Source: Rhodopseudomonas_A sp036404135 (GTDB taxonomy: Bacteria; Pseudomonadota; Alphaproteobacteria; Rhizobiales; Xanthobacteraceae). Taken from it: a DNA stretch of 35,513 nt. The first letter of the stretch is position 1. Each line of letters begins with the position of its first letter. The notes beneath the pieces were generated by a model. It had not been told where the DNA came from and made no database searches. It was given only the letters and a program-made list of their open reading frames with translations. Where the stretch lies: the NCBI RefSeq assembly GCF_036404135.1, contig NZ_DASWPE010000196.1, positions 1-35,513 of the forward strand, in the 5' to 3' direction. This document shows positions 24,808 to 33,601 of the stretch, piece after piece. Made by a program: the position numbers and the translations under genes.

Positions 24808-26982
24808 ATGTCCCTCCGTCCCACGAATTCCACGATTGAAGAAAGGGAGCGCCTCAGGGCGCTCGCGGAGTATCACCTCATGGATACACCGCCAGAAGAA
24901 GAGTTCGACCGGTTGGCCGGGCTGGCTTCTCGTCTGTTCCAGGTTCCAATCGTTTTGATCTCGCTGTTGGAAGCGGACCGTCAGTTCTTCAAGGCTCACG
25001 TCGGCCTTGATGTTTGCGAGACCAGTCGCGACGTTTCGTTTTGTGCCCATGCTATTCTGCAGGACGACGTCCTGGTCGTTTTGGACGCCACCCGGGATCC
25101 ACGCTTCCGCTTTAATCCTCTTGTGCTTGGCCCACCCTTCATTCGCTTCTATGCGGGGCAGCCGCTCACGACGCCGTCCGGAAAGAAACTCGGCACAGTT
25201 TGCCTGATCGACAGTGAACCGCGGGACGATTTCAACGCCGCAGACCGCAGGAACCTCGCCGATCTGACCTTCCTGGTTATGGACCGGATGGAGTTGCGGC
25301 GGCTTGATTACGCCCGGACCATCAGTCAGACCCGCTTCGAGCGGATTGCCGCCACTTCGCCGGATGCAATCATCTGTGCCAACGCTGAGAGCGAGATCAC
25401 TTTCTGGAACCGATCGGCTGAAACGTTGTTCGGTTATTCCAGCAAGGAAATATGCGGTCAGTCGACCGAGATCATTGTACCATCGAGCTGGCGCCCGGTG
25501 TACGAGGCCGAGCGTGCCCGTCTCGCGCGCGGCGAACCGATGGAGCTTGCCGACAAGACGGTCGCACTATCTGGCCTGCGCAGAAACGGCAGTGAATTTC
25601 CCGCGGAGTTCTCGCTCTCAACCTGGGAAGAGGGCAACACCACCAGCGTCGGCGCCATCGTCCGCGACATTACTGAGCGGCGCCGGAATGAAGATCGTTT
25701 ATTTCGACTGGCCTCCTTGGACGCGCTGACGGAATTGCCCAATCGCGCCGCGTGGCGCGCGCGTCTCGCCGAGACCCTCGCGGCAGAGCGTCCCGCCAGC
25801 GTACTGTTGCTTGATCTCGACGGTTTCAAGGAAGTCAACGATACGCTTGGCCACTCTGCGGGCGATGCGGTGCTGAAGAGCGTGGCGCAGCGCCTGTCGT
25901 CGAATTGTGAGACGGCGATCATGGTCGGCCGCCTAGGCGGCGATGAATTTGTCGCCCTGTTCGCCGGCAACGACGCCATTGAAATTGGCCGCGCCGCGGA
26001 AGATCTGGTTGCTATCATCCGCGAGCCCTACGAGTTCGTCGGCCAGCGGATTGAGGTCGGTGTCAGCATCGGCGTCGCGCGTGCACCCATGCACGGCTCG
26101 ACTCCCGAGGATCTGCTCGGCGCCGCCGATCTGGCGCTCTACAAGGCCAAATCCGCCGGCAGAGGTCGCTTTGAATTCTTCGTTCCGTCCTTCCGCGAGG
26201 TTGCGGTCGCACGTCGTGCGTTCGAGAAAGAGCTGCGCCATGCTCATGAAAACCACGAGTTCGAACTGTTCTATCAGCCGCAAGTCGCGACCCGGACCGG
26301 TGAACTCACAGGCGCCGAAGCGCTGATAAGGTGGAATCACCCCGAGCGAGGCTTGTTGTCGCCGACCTCATTCATCGACGTGCTCAGTCAGAAACCGTCG
26401 GCGGCGCGCGTCGGCGAGTGGGTGCTGCGGACCGCCTGCAAGCAGGCCGCCGAATGGCGTGCCTACGTTCCGAACTTTCGAATCGGCGTCAATCTGTTCG
26501 AGGCGCAATTTCGATCCGGCCGGATGCTCACCACCGTCAAGAGCGCGCTATCCGACAATAATCTGCCACCAGCGGCGCTTGAACTCGAACTCGTCGAGAA
26601 CGTGCTATTGCGCGATGACAGCAGCACGCTCAGGCTGCTGCAAGACCTGCGCGCGCTCGGCATTGGACTGGCGTTCGACGACTATGGCACCGGCTATGCG
26701 TCGTTGAGTCTGCTGAAGCGCTTTCCGGTCACACGGCTGAAGATCGACCGCTCCTTCATCCGCGACGTCAACATCGATCCAGCGGGCGCTGCAATTGTGA
26801 AGGCGATCGTCTACCTCGGCAAAAGCTTTGGGCTTAAAGTGATAGCCGAAGGGGTCGAGACGGAGGCGCAGCGGAAGTTCTTGGTGCGAAGCAAGTGTGA
26901 AGAATCACAGGGCTATTTGTTCGGAACGCCGATGGATGCGATGGAGTTTCGAGAAAATCTTTTCATGCGTTCAGGTCGGTAG
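24808..26982 (+). CDS. GAF-PAS-GGDEF-EAL c-di-GMP enzyme
   Basis: A 724-aa cytoplasmic signalling protein. It has an N-terminal GAF domain (about residues 25-165, with RDVSFCAHAI and FYAGQPL), a PAS domain (about 175-290, SPDAIICANAESEITFWNRSAETLFGY and RRNGSEFPAEFSLS), a GGDEF domain with intact GGDEF at 377-381 but no RxxD inhibitory site before it, and an EAL domain with EAL at 504-506, DDYGTGYASLSLLKRFPVTRLKIDRSFIRD and EGVET. Both active sites look intact, so it may make and break c-di-GMP, with input from a ligand in GAF or PAS. It is convergent with a second GGDEF gene. Confidence 0.9.
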   Translation: MSLRPTNSTIEERERLRALAEYHLMDTPPEEEFDRLAGLASRLFQVPIVLISLLEADRQFFKAHVGLDVCETSRDVSFCAHAILQDDVLVVLDATRDPRFRFNPLVLGPPFIRFYAGQPLTTPSGKKLGTVCLIDSEPRDDFNAADRRNLADLTFLVMDRMELRRLDYARTISQTRFERIAATSPDAIICANAESEITFWNRSAETLFGYSSKEICGQSTEIIVPSSWRPVYEAERARLARGEPMELADKTVALSGLRRNGSEFPAEFSLSTWEEGNTTSVGAIVRDITERRRNEDRLFRLASLDALTELPNRAAWRARLAETLAAERPASVLLLDLDGFKEVNDTLGHSAGDAVLKSVAQRLSSNCETAIMVGRLGGDEFVALFAGNDAIEIGRAAEDLVAIIREPYEFVGQRIEVGVSIGVARAPMHGSTPEDLLGAADLALYKAKSAGRGRFEFFVPSFREVAVARRAFEKELRHAHENHEFELFYQPQVATRTGELTGAEALIRWNHPERGLLSPTSFIDVLSQKPSAARVGEWVLRTACKQAAEWRAYVPNFRIGVNLFEAQFRSGRMLTTVKSALSDNNLPPAALELELVENVLLRDDSSTLRLLQDLRALGIGLAFDDYGTGYASLSLLKRFPVTRLKIDRSFIRDVNIDPAGAAIVKAIVYLGKSFGLKVIAEGVETEAQRKFLVRSKCEESQGYLFGTPMDAMEFRENLFMRSGR

Positions 26983-27028
26983 CCAAAAGAGTGATTCGCC
27001 GCACCAGCCGTGCCAACCGCACCGCCGA

Positions 27029-29254
27029 TCATGATCTCAATTGAAGAGTCGGCACAAGATTCGGAGACGTAGGAGCAAATTGAACTCGGTTGCGACCATT
27101 TATCTTGGCCCGATAGAGAGCGTCATCGGTCCTGGCCAGGAGGCTTTCTACCGAGTCGCCGTGAACAAAGTCGCTGACCCCGAAGCTGCAGGTGATGGTC
27201 CCGACCAGGTCGAACGTGGTTTGCGAAATCGCGTGACACAGCTTCTCGGCAACAAGACAGGCAGTCAAGCCGTTGGTACCGGGTAGCACGACGACGAATT
27301 CCTCCCCGCCCCATCGAGCTAGCAAGTCCGTCTGGCGGATTTCGCGTGATACGATCTCAGATAACTGAATAAGAATACGATCGCCCGCCTGATGGCCGTG
27401 GGCGTCATTGACCTCCTTGAAATGATCGATGTCGTAGACGATCAGTGCGAGCTCAGTCCCGTAACGCTCCGCCCGGACTAATTCATGTCCAAGGACAAGA
27501 TCGAATTTCGCGCGATTGAAGAGCCCTGTGAGCGGGTCGGTAGTGGCCTTGACCTCAAGATTGTCTGCAAGCACCTGCAAATCTGCCCGGCGTTGCATCT
27601 GCAGGCTGTCTCGAACACCATGCTGCTTGCCGAGGAAGTGGAACAACGTGGTGAGCGCCAACTGCAACGTGATAACGATGCCAAGGAAACGGCTTGCAAA
27701 CATGCCGGCCAGCGGACTAACGATCAGCATCGACCAGTCGCTCTGTGGGATAGCGCCCCGCAACACATAGCCGCGGCGGCCGTCGAACGTGGTCCATGCG
27801 GCCGTCGTGATTTCACTTTCGAGCATTGGCGGCCCGCCGGAAGCCCCGAATCGCTCGGCAAGCGCTACGCGGGTACCAACCGGCCACAGCGAGCGGTCCA
27901 GCGTGTCCGGACGGTTGCTCAGCATTACCACTCCATCGGCATTGATAAAGAAGAACGGCCGATCGAAGGTTTGTAGGCTGGCGCTCAGTTTAGCGAACGA
28001 CTTCTTCAGCATTGCTACGCCGACAACCACGCCATCCTCCCGGCGGATCGGATAGCTCACGACGTAACCGGCCAAACCGCTCTCTGCGTCCTGCACGAAC
28101 TGAAGGCCTTCCCTACCGGCCATCGCGACTTTGAAATATGATGCGGCGGCCGCATTCGGCGCTCCCAACAGTTTCAGTTGGCGGTCGTCGGACGACGCAA
28201 CGACTGATCCCGACGCATCAAGGATCTGCCCGAGCGTGGCGCCCGAGGCATCGACATTGCGACCCAGCACCGTCTGGGCTCGCGCACCACGGCTGTCGCC
28301 GGTCAGCAAGGACAGCACAGCCTGGGAGCCGGACAGCGCCTTCACCATTGCCTCCACCGTGGCAGTCTCGCCGCTGAGCCTGGCGACGAGCAGGTTGAGA
28401 TCGCCTTGTGCCTCAGCCTGAATGTTGTCCTTGTAAATCCCGCCCAGGAAGTCCGTAAGCGCCCAGCCGCCGACGAAGACCACCGCCAGCGCCGCCAGCG
28501 TCGTAAGGAAATGCCGGCGCAGATAGGCAGTGTAAAACTTCGAGTCCACGGCGATGGCAAGCAATCGGCCCCAAGCCGACCAAAGTGTCACGGCCAATGC
28601 GACTGCCAAAAGTCCCCGCACCAGCTGAATCGGCACGCCGGTCAGCTTCATGAACCAGTTATGGTTGAGCGTGCTGGCGGGCCAGAAATCTCCCACTGGA
28701 ACGATGAGTCCGGCGGCAACACCATAGAGGCCGAAGCATAATGCGGCGCACGACACCAACCGATGCGAGATGATTTCGACTGTACGCGCGCGGATGACCA
28801 GCACCGCACTGGTGCCGATCGCCCCGGTAAATCCCATCGCATACCGCGCGGCGATATTGGCACTGACCTGTCCATCGACAACGCCAATCACGGCAATCGT
28901 CATCAGCAATGGGATATACATCCAACGGCCCGGCATTTTGGCGCCCAGCCGGATTGCTGCGAGGCGCGCGAATTCCAGCAGAAACAGGTATGAGACCGTC
29001 ATGACCGCGGTGCGTAGCGCCTGAAAACTTGGGGCGTCGTCGATGACTAGCGCGCTCAGATCGAGCCATTCGCTGCTGCCGTGGACCAAGCCGAACCATC
29101 CCAGCAGATCGATCCTGCTATTCCTGGCTGCGGCGCCCCGGGCAACCGAAAAGCACACCGCGCCGAGGAGAATAAAAGCAAGGCCATAGAAGAAGAAGAT
29201 AAAGTCTAGCTGGGCCGCGAGAAAAAGGCCCATATGTTCCCGCACGGGTATCAC
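27029..29254 (-). CDS. Membrane-bound diguanylate cyclase with periplasmic sensor domain
   Basis: A 741-aa protein. About seven membrane segments occupy residues 10-230, then a further segment near 245-268 (FLTTLAALAVVFVGGWAL). A periplasmic sensor of CACHE type covers about 270-520 (LDASGSVVASSDDRQLK, GYVVSYPIRREDGVVVGVAMLKKSF, FFFINADGVVMLSNRPDTL), and another membrane segment lies near 525-548. The C-terminal GGDEF domain has DPLTGLFNRAKFD, GGEEF at about 649-653 and an RQTD inhibitory I-site five residues before it. It should make c-di-GMP from two GTP under product feedback. The start is the GTG at 29254; an ATG at 29233 is possible. Confidence 0.9.
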   Translation of the reverse strand: MIPVREHMGLFLAAQLDFIFFFYGLAFILLGAVCFSVARGAAARNSRIDLLGWFGLVHGSSEWLDLSALVIDDAPSFQALRTAVMTVSYLFLLEFARLAAIRLGAKMPGRWMYIPLLMTIAVIGVVDGQVSANIAARYAMGFTGAIGTSAVLVIRARTVEIISHRLVSCAALCFGLYGVAAGLIVPVGDFWPASTLNHNWFMKLTGVPIQLVRGLLAVALAVTLWSAWGRLLAIAVDSKFYTAYLRRHFLTTLAALAVVFVGGWALTDFLGGIYKDNIQAEAQGDLNLLVARLSGETATVEAMVKALSGSQAVLSLLTGDSRGARAQTVLGRNVDASGATLGQILDASGSVVASSDDRQLKLLGAPNAAAASYFKVAMAGREGLQFVQDAESGLAGYVVSYPIRREDGVVVGVAMLKKSFAKLSASLQTFDRPFFFINADGVVMLSNRPDTLDRSLWPVGTRVALAERFGASGGPPMLESEITTAAWTTFDGRRGYVLRGAIPQSDWSMLIVSPLAGMFASRFLGIVITLQLALTTLFHFLGKQHGVRDSLQMQRRADLQVLADNLEVKATTDPLTGLFNRAKFDLVLGHELVRAERYGTELALIVYDIDHFKEVNDAHGHQAGDRILIQLSEIVSREIRQTDLLARWGGEEFVVVLPGTNGLTACLVAEKLCHAISQTTFDLVGTITCSFGVSDFVHGDSVESLLARTDDALYRAKINGRNRVQFAPTSPNLVPTLQLRS

Positions 29255-29812
29255 CAGGCAAAAAATGGCAGAGCTCGGAATGAGCCCATTAATACCCTAA
29301 GGCACACTAGTTAATGATGCGTCGTTGGAGGTGCAGTTCCACAAAGGGAACTCGATCGGACTGCTAGCGAGGCGCCGCGCTCGGCGCGGCAATGGCTCCG
29401 GCCAGCGCTATCGACGTGAGAACTTCTCCGACTTGTGCTAAACTGCTCGGCAGCTCGGACCGTGGGTAACTGTGGTTTGGGTCAGGTCCGTCAGCGTTGC
29501 AACCGTCTGGCGGGCCGTTTTTTGCTGTGTGTGCGTAACCTCCGTCCGCCCCCTGATGACGCTAAGGCCGCCGCCGACAGCAGATCCGTCGCGCCGCTTG
29601 TGGTGGGCCAGAGCGCGGGCGCGGTCACCTGACGCGCTCCACCGCCACCCACACGACGCCAGCGCCGATCATGCCGAGCGCAGGAGCGTCTGCCACAGTC
29701 ACGTCAACGATCCGCCCGCGCTGGTATGACCCGCGATCCGAAACTCGGCGGGATGCGCAGGGCGCTGCACAAGGCCCAGGCCGAGCAGCTGCAGGGCCTG
29801 GCGTCACCACGA
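29255..29812. other. Gene-poor stretch upstream of the diguanylate cyclase
   Basis: No supported gene in 558 bases. It must contain the cyclase promoter. A 35-aa plus-strand frame from the ATG at 29726 (TRDPKLGGMRRALHKAQAEQ) and a 65-aa minus-strand frame (29625-29822) overlap; neither is convincing. Confidence 0.4.
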
Positions 29813-29986
29813 TCAGAGCCACATTGTAGGTGATGGTTTCGACCGGGGCAGATCCGCCTCGTTCAGCGAACGGTCGAACTCGATTAGGCCGTCGTCAAAC
29901 GGTTCGCTGCGGTGTACCGCTCCAATCACGACTGGCCTGACACGATATAGCTTCAGCACCACCCAAGTAATCGAATCGTAAGTCAT
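29813..29986 (-). CDS. Small orphan protein (57 aa)
   Basis: A 57-aa protein starting MTYDSITWVVLKLYRVRPVV and ending in DLPRSKPSPTMWL, with IEFDRSLNEADLP in between. The ATG at 29986 has AAGGA seven bases upstream. ATGs at 30004 and 30022 would add 6 or 12 residues, but have poorer spacing. No domain is recognised; it has the appearance of a compact beta/alpha orphan protein. Confidence 0.6.
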   Translation of the reverse strand: MTYDSITWVVLKLYRVRPVVIGAVHRSEPFDDGLIEFDRSLNEADLPRSKPSPTMWL

Positions 29987-30119
29987 CGCCCCATCCTTTT
30001 CCATGGACGAATCAGTCGGCATCTCTCTATTGCCAACAAATCGAATAAAAGTCCGCCCGTTACACCACAGCGGAACTTGCTGGCATCGATCGACGAAACT
30101 GTAATTCTGATTTCAGAGG

Positions 30120-30254
30120 CTGAGCAAAGTCGTGCCGCTGCCCGATGGCGGCCAGCTCGTCACGTGGCACGACGCTCGCGCCTATATCCTGGCCCCTCCC
30201 GACCAGGTCAGCCGGTCGCAGCTTTGGAGCGTCCGCTGGTGCTCCGGTGTATGA
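30120..30254 (+). pseudogene. Truncated copy of the PLPDGG small-protein family
   Basis: A 44-codon frame with PLPDGGQLVTWHDARAYILA matches the N-terminal half of the intact protein at 34902-35192 (PLPDGGELRTLHNARAFLLA). The rest of the family, with GGP...FARIGVMQAL and the WGRRRL end, is missing, and there is no start codon with a ribosome site. It is a decayed copy. Confidence 0.55.
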
Positions 30255-30357
30255 TCCGACGCGTGAGCGCCTCGTAGGCCCGCCATCGGCAGGCCTAGTC
30301 GTTTTAAGCAGTGATTCGCCGTCAACATTTAGATAAGTCCCTTGGGGGGACTTACTC

Positions 30358-30525
30358 ATGCCTGATCGGCTTACTTCGGATGATCCACCATCGCCTGACC
30401 TGAGGCGTTGTCCGGATTGTGCAGCCGATGCTGTGTTATTGGGTGTGATTAATCAGGTCAATCATGCTTCCAATCAGGTTTACCGCTGCCAAAGGTGCAA
30501 TAAGGTGTTCACTTTGCAGATATAG
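30358..30525 (+). CDS. Small zinc-ribbon-like protein (55 aa)
   Basis: A 55-aa protein with two Cys pairs, CPDC (residues 18-21) and CQRC (44-47), spaced like a zinc ribbon. The ATG at 30358 follows a GGGGGGA stretch at 30343-30349. The function is unknown; such ribbons often bind nucleic acid or partner proteins. Confidence 0.6.
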   Translation: MPDRLTSDDPPSPDLRRCPDCAADAVLLGVINQVNHASNQVYRCQRCNKVFTLQI

Positions 30526-30748
30526 CGAAGTGACCAGTGACGGCCATAAGGTCTTCGAAGCGCCATACAAACGGGGTGGCGATACACTCCATCAATGGAT
30601 GGCGTCGCTAAGAATCCCCCTCATCGCAACCCCGGCACCTGAAATTTGGACCATCGGTACGGACATAGGAACGATTTGCGTATTTCGACCCTATCGCTAA
30701 ATTGACCGACCTGAATACCTACGCCAAAAGGCTGCAAAGGGCTGTCGT

Positions 30749-30856
30749 TTGGCAGACGCCATAACCGACCCACTCACGGTCAAGCGGCTTCGACAGCTTG
30801 CGCACGAACTCGAAGAGCGGGCCGACGCCGAAGAGTCAAAACCGCGCAGCGAATAA
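30749..30856 (+). pseudogene. Possibly frameshifted small helical protein
   Basis: The frame gives ADAITDPLTVKRLRQLAHEL and EERADAEESKPRSE, which looks like the C-terminal part of a small family with the pattern EYRxxAxECRxLAxxxxDPxxxxxLRQLAxExExxA. The expected N-terminus (TTG at 30702, giving TDLNTYAKRLQR) lies in another frame, so a one-base shift near 30735-30748 is likely. The TTG at 30749 could start a 35-aa remnant. Confidence 0.4.
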
Positions 30857-30874
30857 TTCTACCAACGCTATTGC

Positions 30875-31051
30875 TCAAAGAGATCGGACCTCGTTGCACT
30901 GAAAGCATCGATAGACCAATATGCTCTTTCGAAGTCCGATCTGCGGAAGTTTTCCTAAATACACCATCGCAGTGGTACACTGCGAACAAAGCGGATCACT
31001 ACGTGGAAGAAGAGGCTCGCCCTCGCCCTCGCCAGATTGGTGTCTGGACAT
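30875..31051 (-). CDS. Small zinc-ribbon-like protein (58 aa)
   Basis: A 58-aa protein with two Cys pairs, CSQC (residues 23-26) and CFQC (49-52), and MVYLGKLPQIGLRKSILVYR between them. It resembles bradyrhizobial orphan zinc ribbons with the pattern PxCxxCxxPMxxxGxLPxIGxRP. The ATG at 31051 is chosen; a GTG at 31090 would add 13 residues. It is convergent with the helical remnant at 30749. Confidence 0.55.
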   Translation of the reverse strand: MSRHQSGEGEGEPLLPRSDPLCSQCTTAMVYLGKLPQIGLRKSILVYRCFQCNEVRSL

Positions 31052-31202
31052 TCCGAAAGCCCCAAAGCAAAGGCAAACGTAACTCACCACCTACCGCGCG
31101 TCTATTATCGTTTAGGCTATAACAAGCGTTCGCGAGACGACGACAGATTTGGCGAGTTCGTGAGTTAGGCCCCCTCGCCGGTCACCGGCTCTCAGCGGTT
31201 TA

Positions 31203-31439
31203 TTGAGGGGACGTATCCTGAATTTTGATCGGATATGGCCTCGTTCTGCGTACAGCCCGGCCCAGGCCGAACAGGACGCATTGCGCCGCCGGCTGCCGCG
31301 GCAATATCGCCAAGCCGACGCCCAACGCGCCTACGGTCTATTCCTGGCCTCCTGCCGGTGCGGCCATGCGATGTATTATGATGAGATCGACGATTTCCGC
31401 GTGCTACAGTTCGACCGCTGCAAGCGCCCCATTGGCTGA
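31203..31439 (+). CDS. Possible small protein (78 aa)
   Basis: A 78-aa frame from a TTG at 31203; it contains RQYRQADAQRAYGLFLASCRCGHAM and YYDEIDDFRVLQFDRC. There is no strong ribosome site and no recognised family. The Cys pattern CRC...C is incomplete for a zinc ribbon. Confidence 0.35.
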   Translation: MRGRILNFDRIWPRSAYSPAQAEQDALRRRLPRQYRQADAQRAYGLFLASCRCGHAMYYDEIDDFRVLQFDRCKRPIG

Positions 31440-31514
31440 TCCGGCCGCGCTTCTCAAGCCTCCAGCTTGATGCTATAAAGTGGCGGTAATCCTTGCCTGT
31501 TCAGAGGGCCGCCC

Positions 31515-32243
31515 ATGATCACAGGCGACTATGGTCGGGACGCCCTCGATTTTGTCGAGCGACTAGATGTGCATACAACTGCCGCCGACGCTCTGACGGC
31601 CATTGAAGCCGGCTTCAGCTCTTTTGGCTTCGAAACCATCATCATCACCGGAATTCCGAACCACACACAGACCTTCGCGCAGATGGTGATGGCCAAGCGC
31701 TGGCCGGACGAGTGGTTCAAACTCTACACTCGCAACAACTACGATCGCGACGATCCCGTGGTCCGACACCTCCGGCGATCGATCGATCCTTTCGAATGGG
31801 CGGAGGCGCCCTACGATGCCAGGAGCGAGCCGCGCGCCGCCGAAGTTATGCGGCGCGCGTCGGACTTCAGAATGACCAGGGGCTTTCTTGTGCCGATCCA
31901 CGGCCTCTCTGGCTACGAAGCCGCGGTCTCGCTCGGTGGTGCACACATCGACCTGAATCCGCGTAGCAAGCCCGCTTTGCATCTGATGGCAATGTACAGC
32001 TTCGCCTGCGTCCGCCGACTGATCAAGCCGCCGAGTGAGGCGCGCGTAAGGCTCACCAAGCGCGAATACGAAGCGCTAAGCTGGGCCGCGCGGGGCAAAT
32101 CGGCATGGGAAATCGGCGAGATCATGCACATCGCGCAACGCACGGCGGAAGAGCATCTGGCCAGCGCGGCCCGTAAGCTTGGAGCCGTCAACAAGACCCA
32201 CGCCGTGGCGACTGCAATCCAGCAAAAGCTGATCACCTGTTGA
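31515..32243 (+). CDS. bjaR: LuxR-family quorum-sensing regulator (BjaR-like)
   Basis: A 242-aa LuxR protein with an autoinducer-binding domain (about residues 15-165, with the conserved W, Y and D residues in WPDEWFKLYTRNNYDRDDPVV and the FLVPIHG region) and a C-terminal LuxR helix-turn-helix (about 178-240, LTKREYEALSWAARGKSAWEIGEIMHI and VNKTHAVATAIQ). It lies directly upstream of a luxI gene in the same orientation. It should bind the acyl-HSL made by its partner and control the synthase and other genes. By partner similarity it is of the BjaR type that responds to isovaleryl-HSL. Confidence 0.9.
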   Translation: MITGDYGRDALDFVERLDVHTTAADALTAIEAGFSSFGFETIIITGIPNHTQTFAQMVMAKRWPDEWFKLYTRNNYDRDDPVVRHLRRSIDPFEWAEAPYDARSEPRAAEVMRRASDFRMTRGFLVPIHGLSGYEAAVSLGGAHIDLNPRSKPALHLMAMYSFACVRRLIKPPSEARVRLTKREYEALSWAARGKSAWEIGEIMHIAQRTAEEHLASAARKLGAVNKTHAVATAIQQKLITC

Positions 32244-32251
32244 TCGCTTTA

Positions 32252-32268
32252 CTGGGATTTTTCCCAAT
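32252..32268. promoter_or_regulatory. Candidate LuxR-type operator upstream of luxI
   Basis: The luxR-luxI gap holds the palindrome TGGGA (32253-32257), four T, TCCCA (32262-32266). A second, looser pair, TTCCCA (32297-32302) and TTGGGA (32317-32322), follows in the same gap. Position fits a lux-box-like site for the upstream regulator. The site consensus for this regulator type is not known to me. Confidence 0.45.
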
Positions 32269-32329
32269 ATCCATCCCCAGGCCGGGGCGCGAAGCTTCCC
32301 AGACTCCGTCTTGAAGTTGGGAGGCGAAT

Positions 32330-33001
32330 TTGATCCACGTCATTTCCGCGAGCAACCGGCATCTTTACCGCGACGTGCTCGAGCAGCATTTCCAAATCAG
32401 GCACCAGATTTTCGTCGAGGAACGCGGCTGGAACACTTTGCGCCGGCCGGATGGTCGCGAGATCGACGACTACGACAACGATGACACCGTGTATCTGTTG
32501 GCACTCGAAGATCGGCGGGTGGTCGGCGGCCACCGGCTCTATCCGACGACAAAGCCGACGATGATGGGCGAGGTATTCCCTCACCTCGCCGCGGTCAAAG
32601 GACATCCTTCCGATCCCAGGATCTGGGAGTGGTCGCGGTACTTTATTGTCCCGGACCGCCGAGAAGGCAGTCTCAATCTTCGGCTGATGGCCGCCGTGCA
32701 GGAATTCTGCATCGACGAAGGTATCACCCACGTCAGCGCGATCATGGAGACATGGTGGCTACCTCGGTTTCAGGAAGCCGGATTTGTGGTCCGCCCCCTC
32801 GGCTTGCCGGCACTGGTGGAAAACGCCTGGACAATGGCGGCACTGATCGAGATTAACGAGGAGACGCTGCAAGCGGTCGCCTACCGGATCGGTCAGGCCA
32901 GCGTGTTGCAACGCCAAGGACCGCAGCGGGATCACGTCGCGTACTCGCGCCAATTCCATGGAGCGAAAGACCTCCCTCAGAAAGCACAAATGCTCAGCTA
33001 A
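32330..33001 (+). CDS. bjaI: LuxI-family acyl-homoserine lactone synthase (BjaI-like)
   Basis: A 223-aa LuxI-type synthase. Conserved residues are visible: R and F in IRHQIFVEERGW, the acidic EIDDYDNDDTVYLLAL, GHRLYPTT, and E/R in WEWSRYFIV. The sequence, including MIH.IS..NRHLY at the start and LGLPALVENAWTMAAL, is closest in memory to BjaI of Bradyrhizobium japonicum, which makes isovaleryl-HSL from isovaleryl-CoA and SAM instead of using acyl-ACP. The start is a TTG with GGGAGG ending five bases upstream. The C-terminal ~30 residues (RQFHGAKDLPQKAQMLS) extend past the core fold. Confidence 0.88.
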   Translation: MIHVISASNRHLYRDVLEQHFQIRHQIFVEERGWNTLRRPDGREIDDYDNDDTVYLLALEDRRVVGGHRLYPTTKPTMMGEVFPHLAAVKGHPSDPRIWEWSRYFIVPDRREGSLNLRLMAAVQEFCIDEGITHVSAIMETWWLPRFQEAGFVVRPLGLPALVENAWTMAALIEINEETLQAVAYRIGQASVLQRQGPQRDHVAYSRQFHGAKDLPQKAQMLS

Positions 33002-33020
33002 CATGGGCGATGACCGCCTG

Positions 33021-33236
33021 TCACGTTCTTCGCGGCACGAGACTTTCCGCCAGATTGACGACCCGCATCCGATCATCCGGCGAGGTGATCAGTGCGAACG
33101 CCCGGATCAAACGCAGGCAGTCCTTCGCTGGCGCGAATTCCATTGCCGCCAAGGCGGTCTCGACCTCTTGAGACCAAGGCTTGCGAAACGGGACGACTTT
33201 GCCGTCCGAGGCGGCCCATCTCCATGATCCATGCAT
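33021..33236 (-). CDS. Small helical orphan protein (71 aa)
   Basis: A 71-aa protein (KVVPFRKPWSQEVETALAAME, CLRLIRAFALITSPDDRMRVVNLAESL). It reads as a compact three-helix unit, like small bradyrhizobial proteins that carry an ALITxPDDRxRVxxLAE end. The ATG at 33236 is the only in-frame start, and GGGAG is only two bases upstream, which is unusually close. It is divergent from the next small gene by 19 bases. Confidence 0.6.
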   Translation of the reverse strand: MHGSWRWAASDGKVVPFRKPWSQEVETALAAMEFAPAKDCLRLIRAFALITSPDDRMRVVNLAESLVPRRT

Positions 33237-33255
33237 GTCTCCCGAAGGTGACGAT

Positions 33256-33504
33256 ATGGCTTACGATAGAGCTTACATCGATGGCCTGCACGAACTTCGC
33301 CGATTGATCGACAGCGCTCTGCAGGTCGCGTTGCAAATCGATCAACGTACGACGTCCTACATCCTATCGATGGCCAGCCTCGATGTCGCCGAAGCGATCG
33401 ACCATGCGGAAAATCTATCCCCGGATGGCGCTCAGGACAACGAGGACACCAGCGACGAGCCTAAGGAAAACCCGGCCCGAGGGCCTCACCAAGGCCTGAA
33501 TTAG
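33256..33504 (+). CDS. Small orphan protein (82 aa)
   Basis: An 82-aa acidic protein; residues 1-55 are helical (YIDGLHELRRLIDSALQVAL, TSYILSMASLDVAEAIDHAE) and the rest is a disordered, charged tail. The ATG at 33256 follows AAGGTG by about six bases. No domain is recognised. Confidence 0.55.
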   Translation: MAYDRAYIDGLHELRRLIDSALQVALQIDQRTTSYILSMASLDVAEAIDHAENLSPDGAQDNEDTSDEPKENPARGPHQGLN

Positions 33505-33601
33505 GCGCGGCCCGATTTGAAGGGACGCGGTGTGCAGGCGCTTAATCAGCCGGCAGCGCCGCTTTTTGGTCCCACGCATGGAGCGGGGCGAGCGTCACAG
33601 A

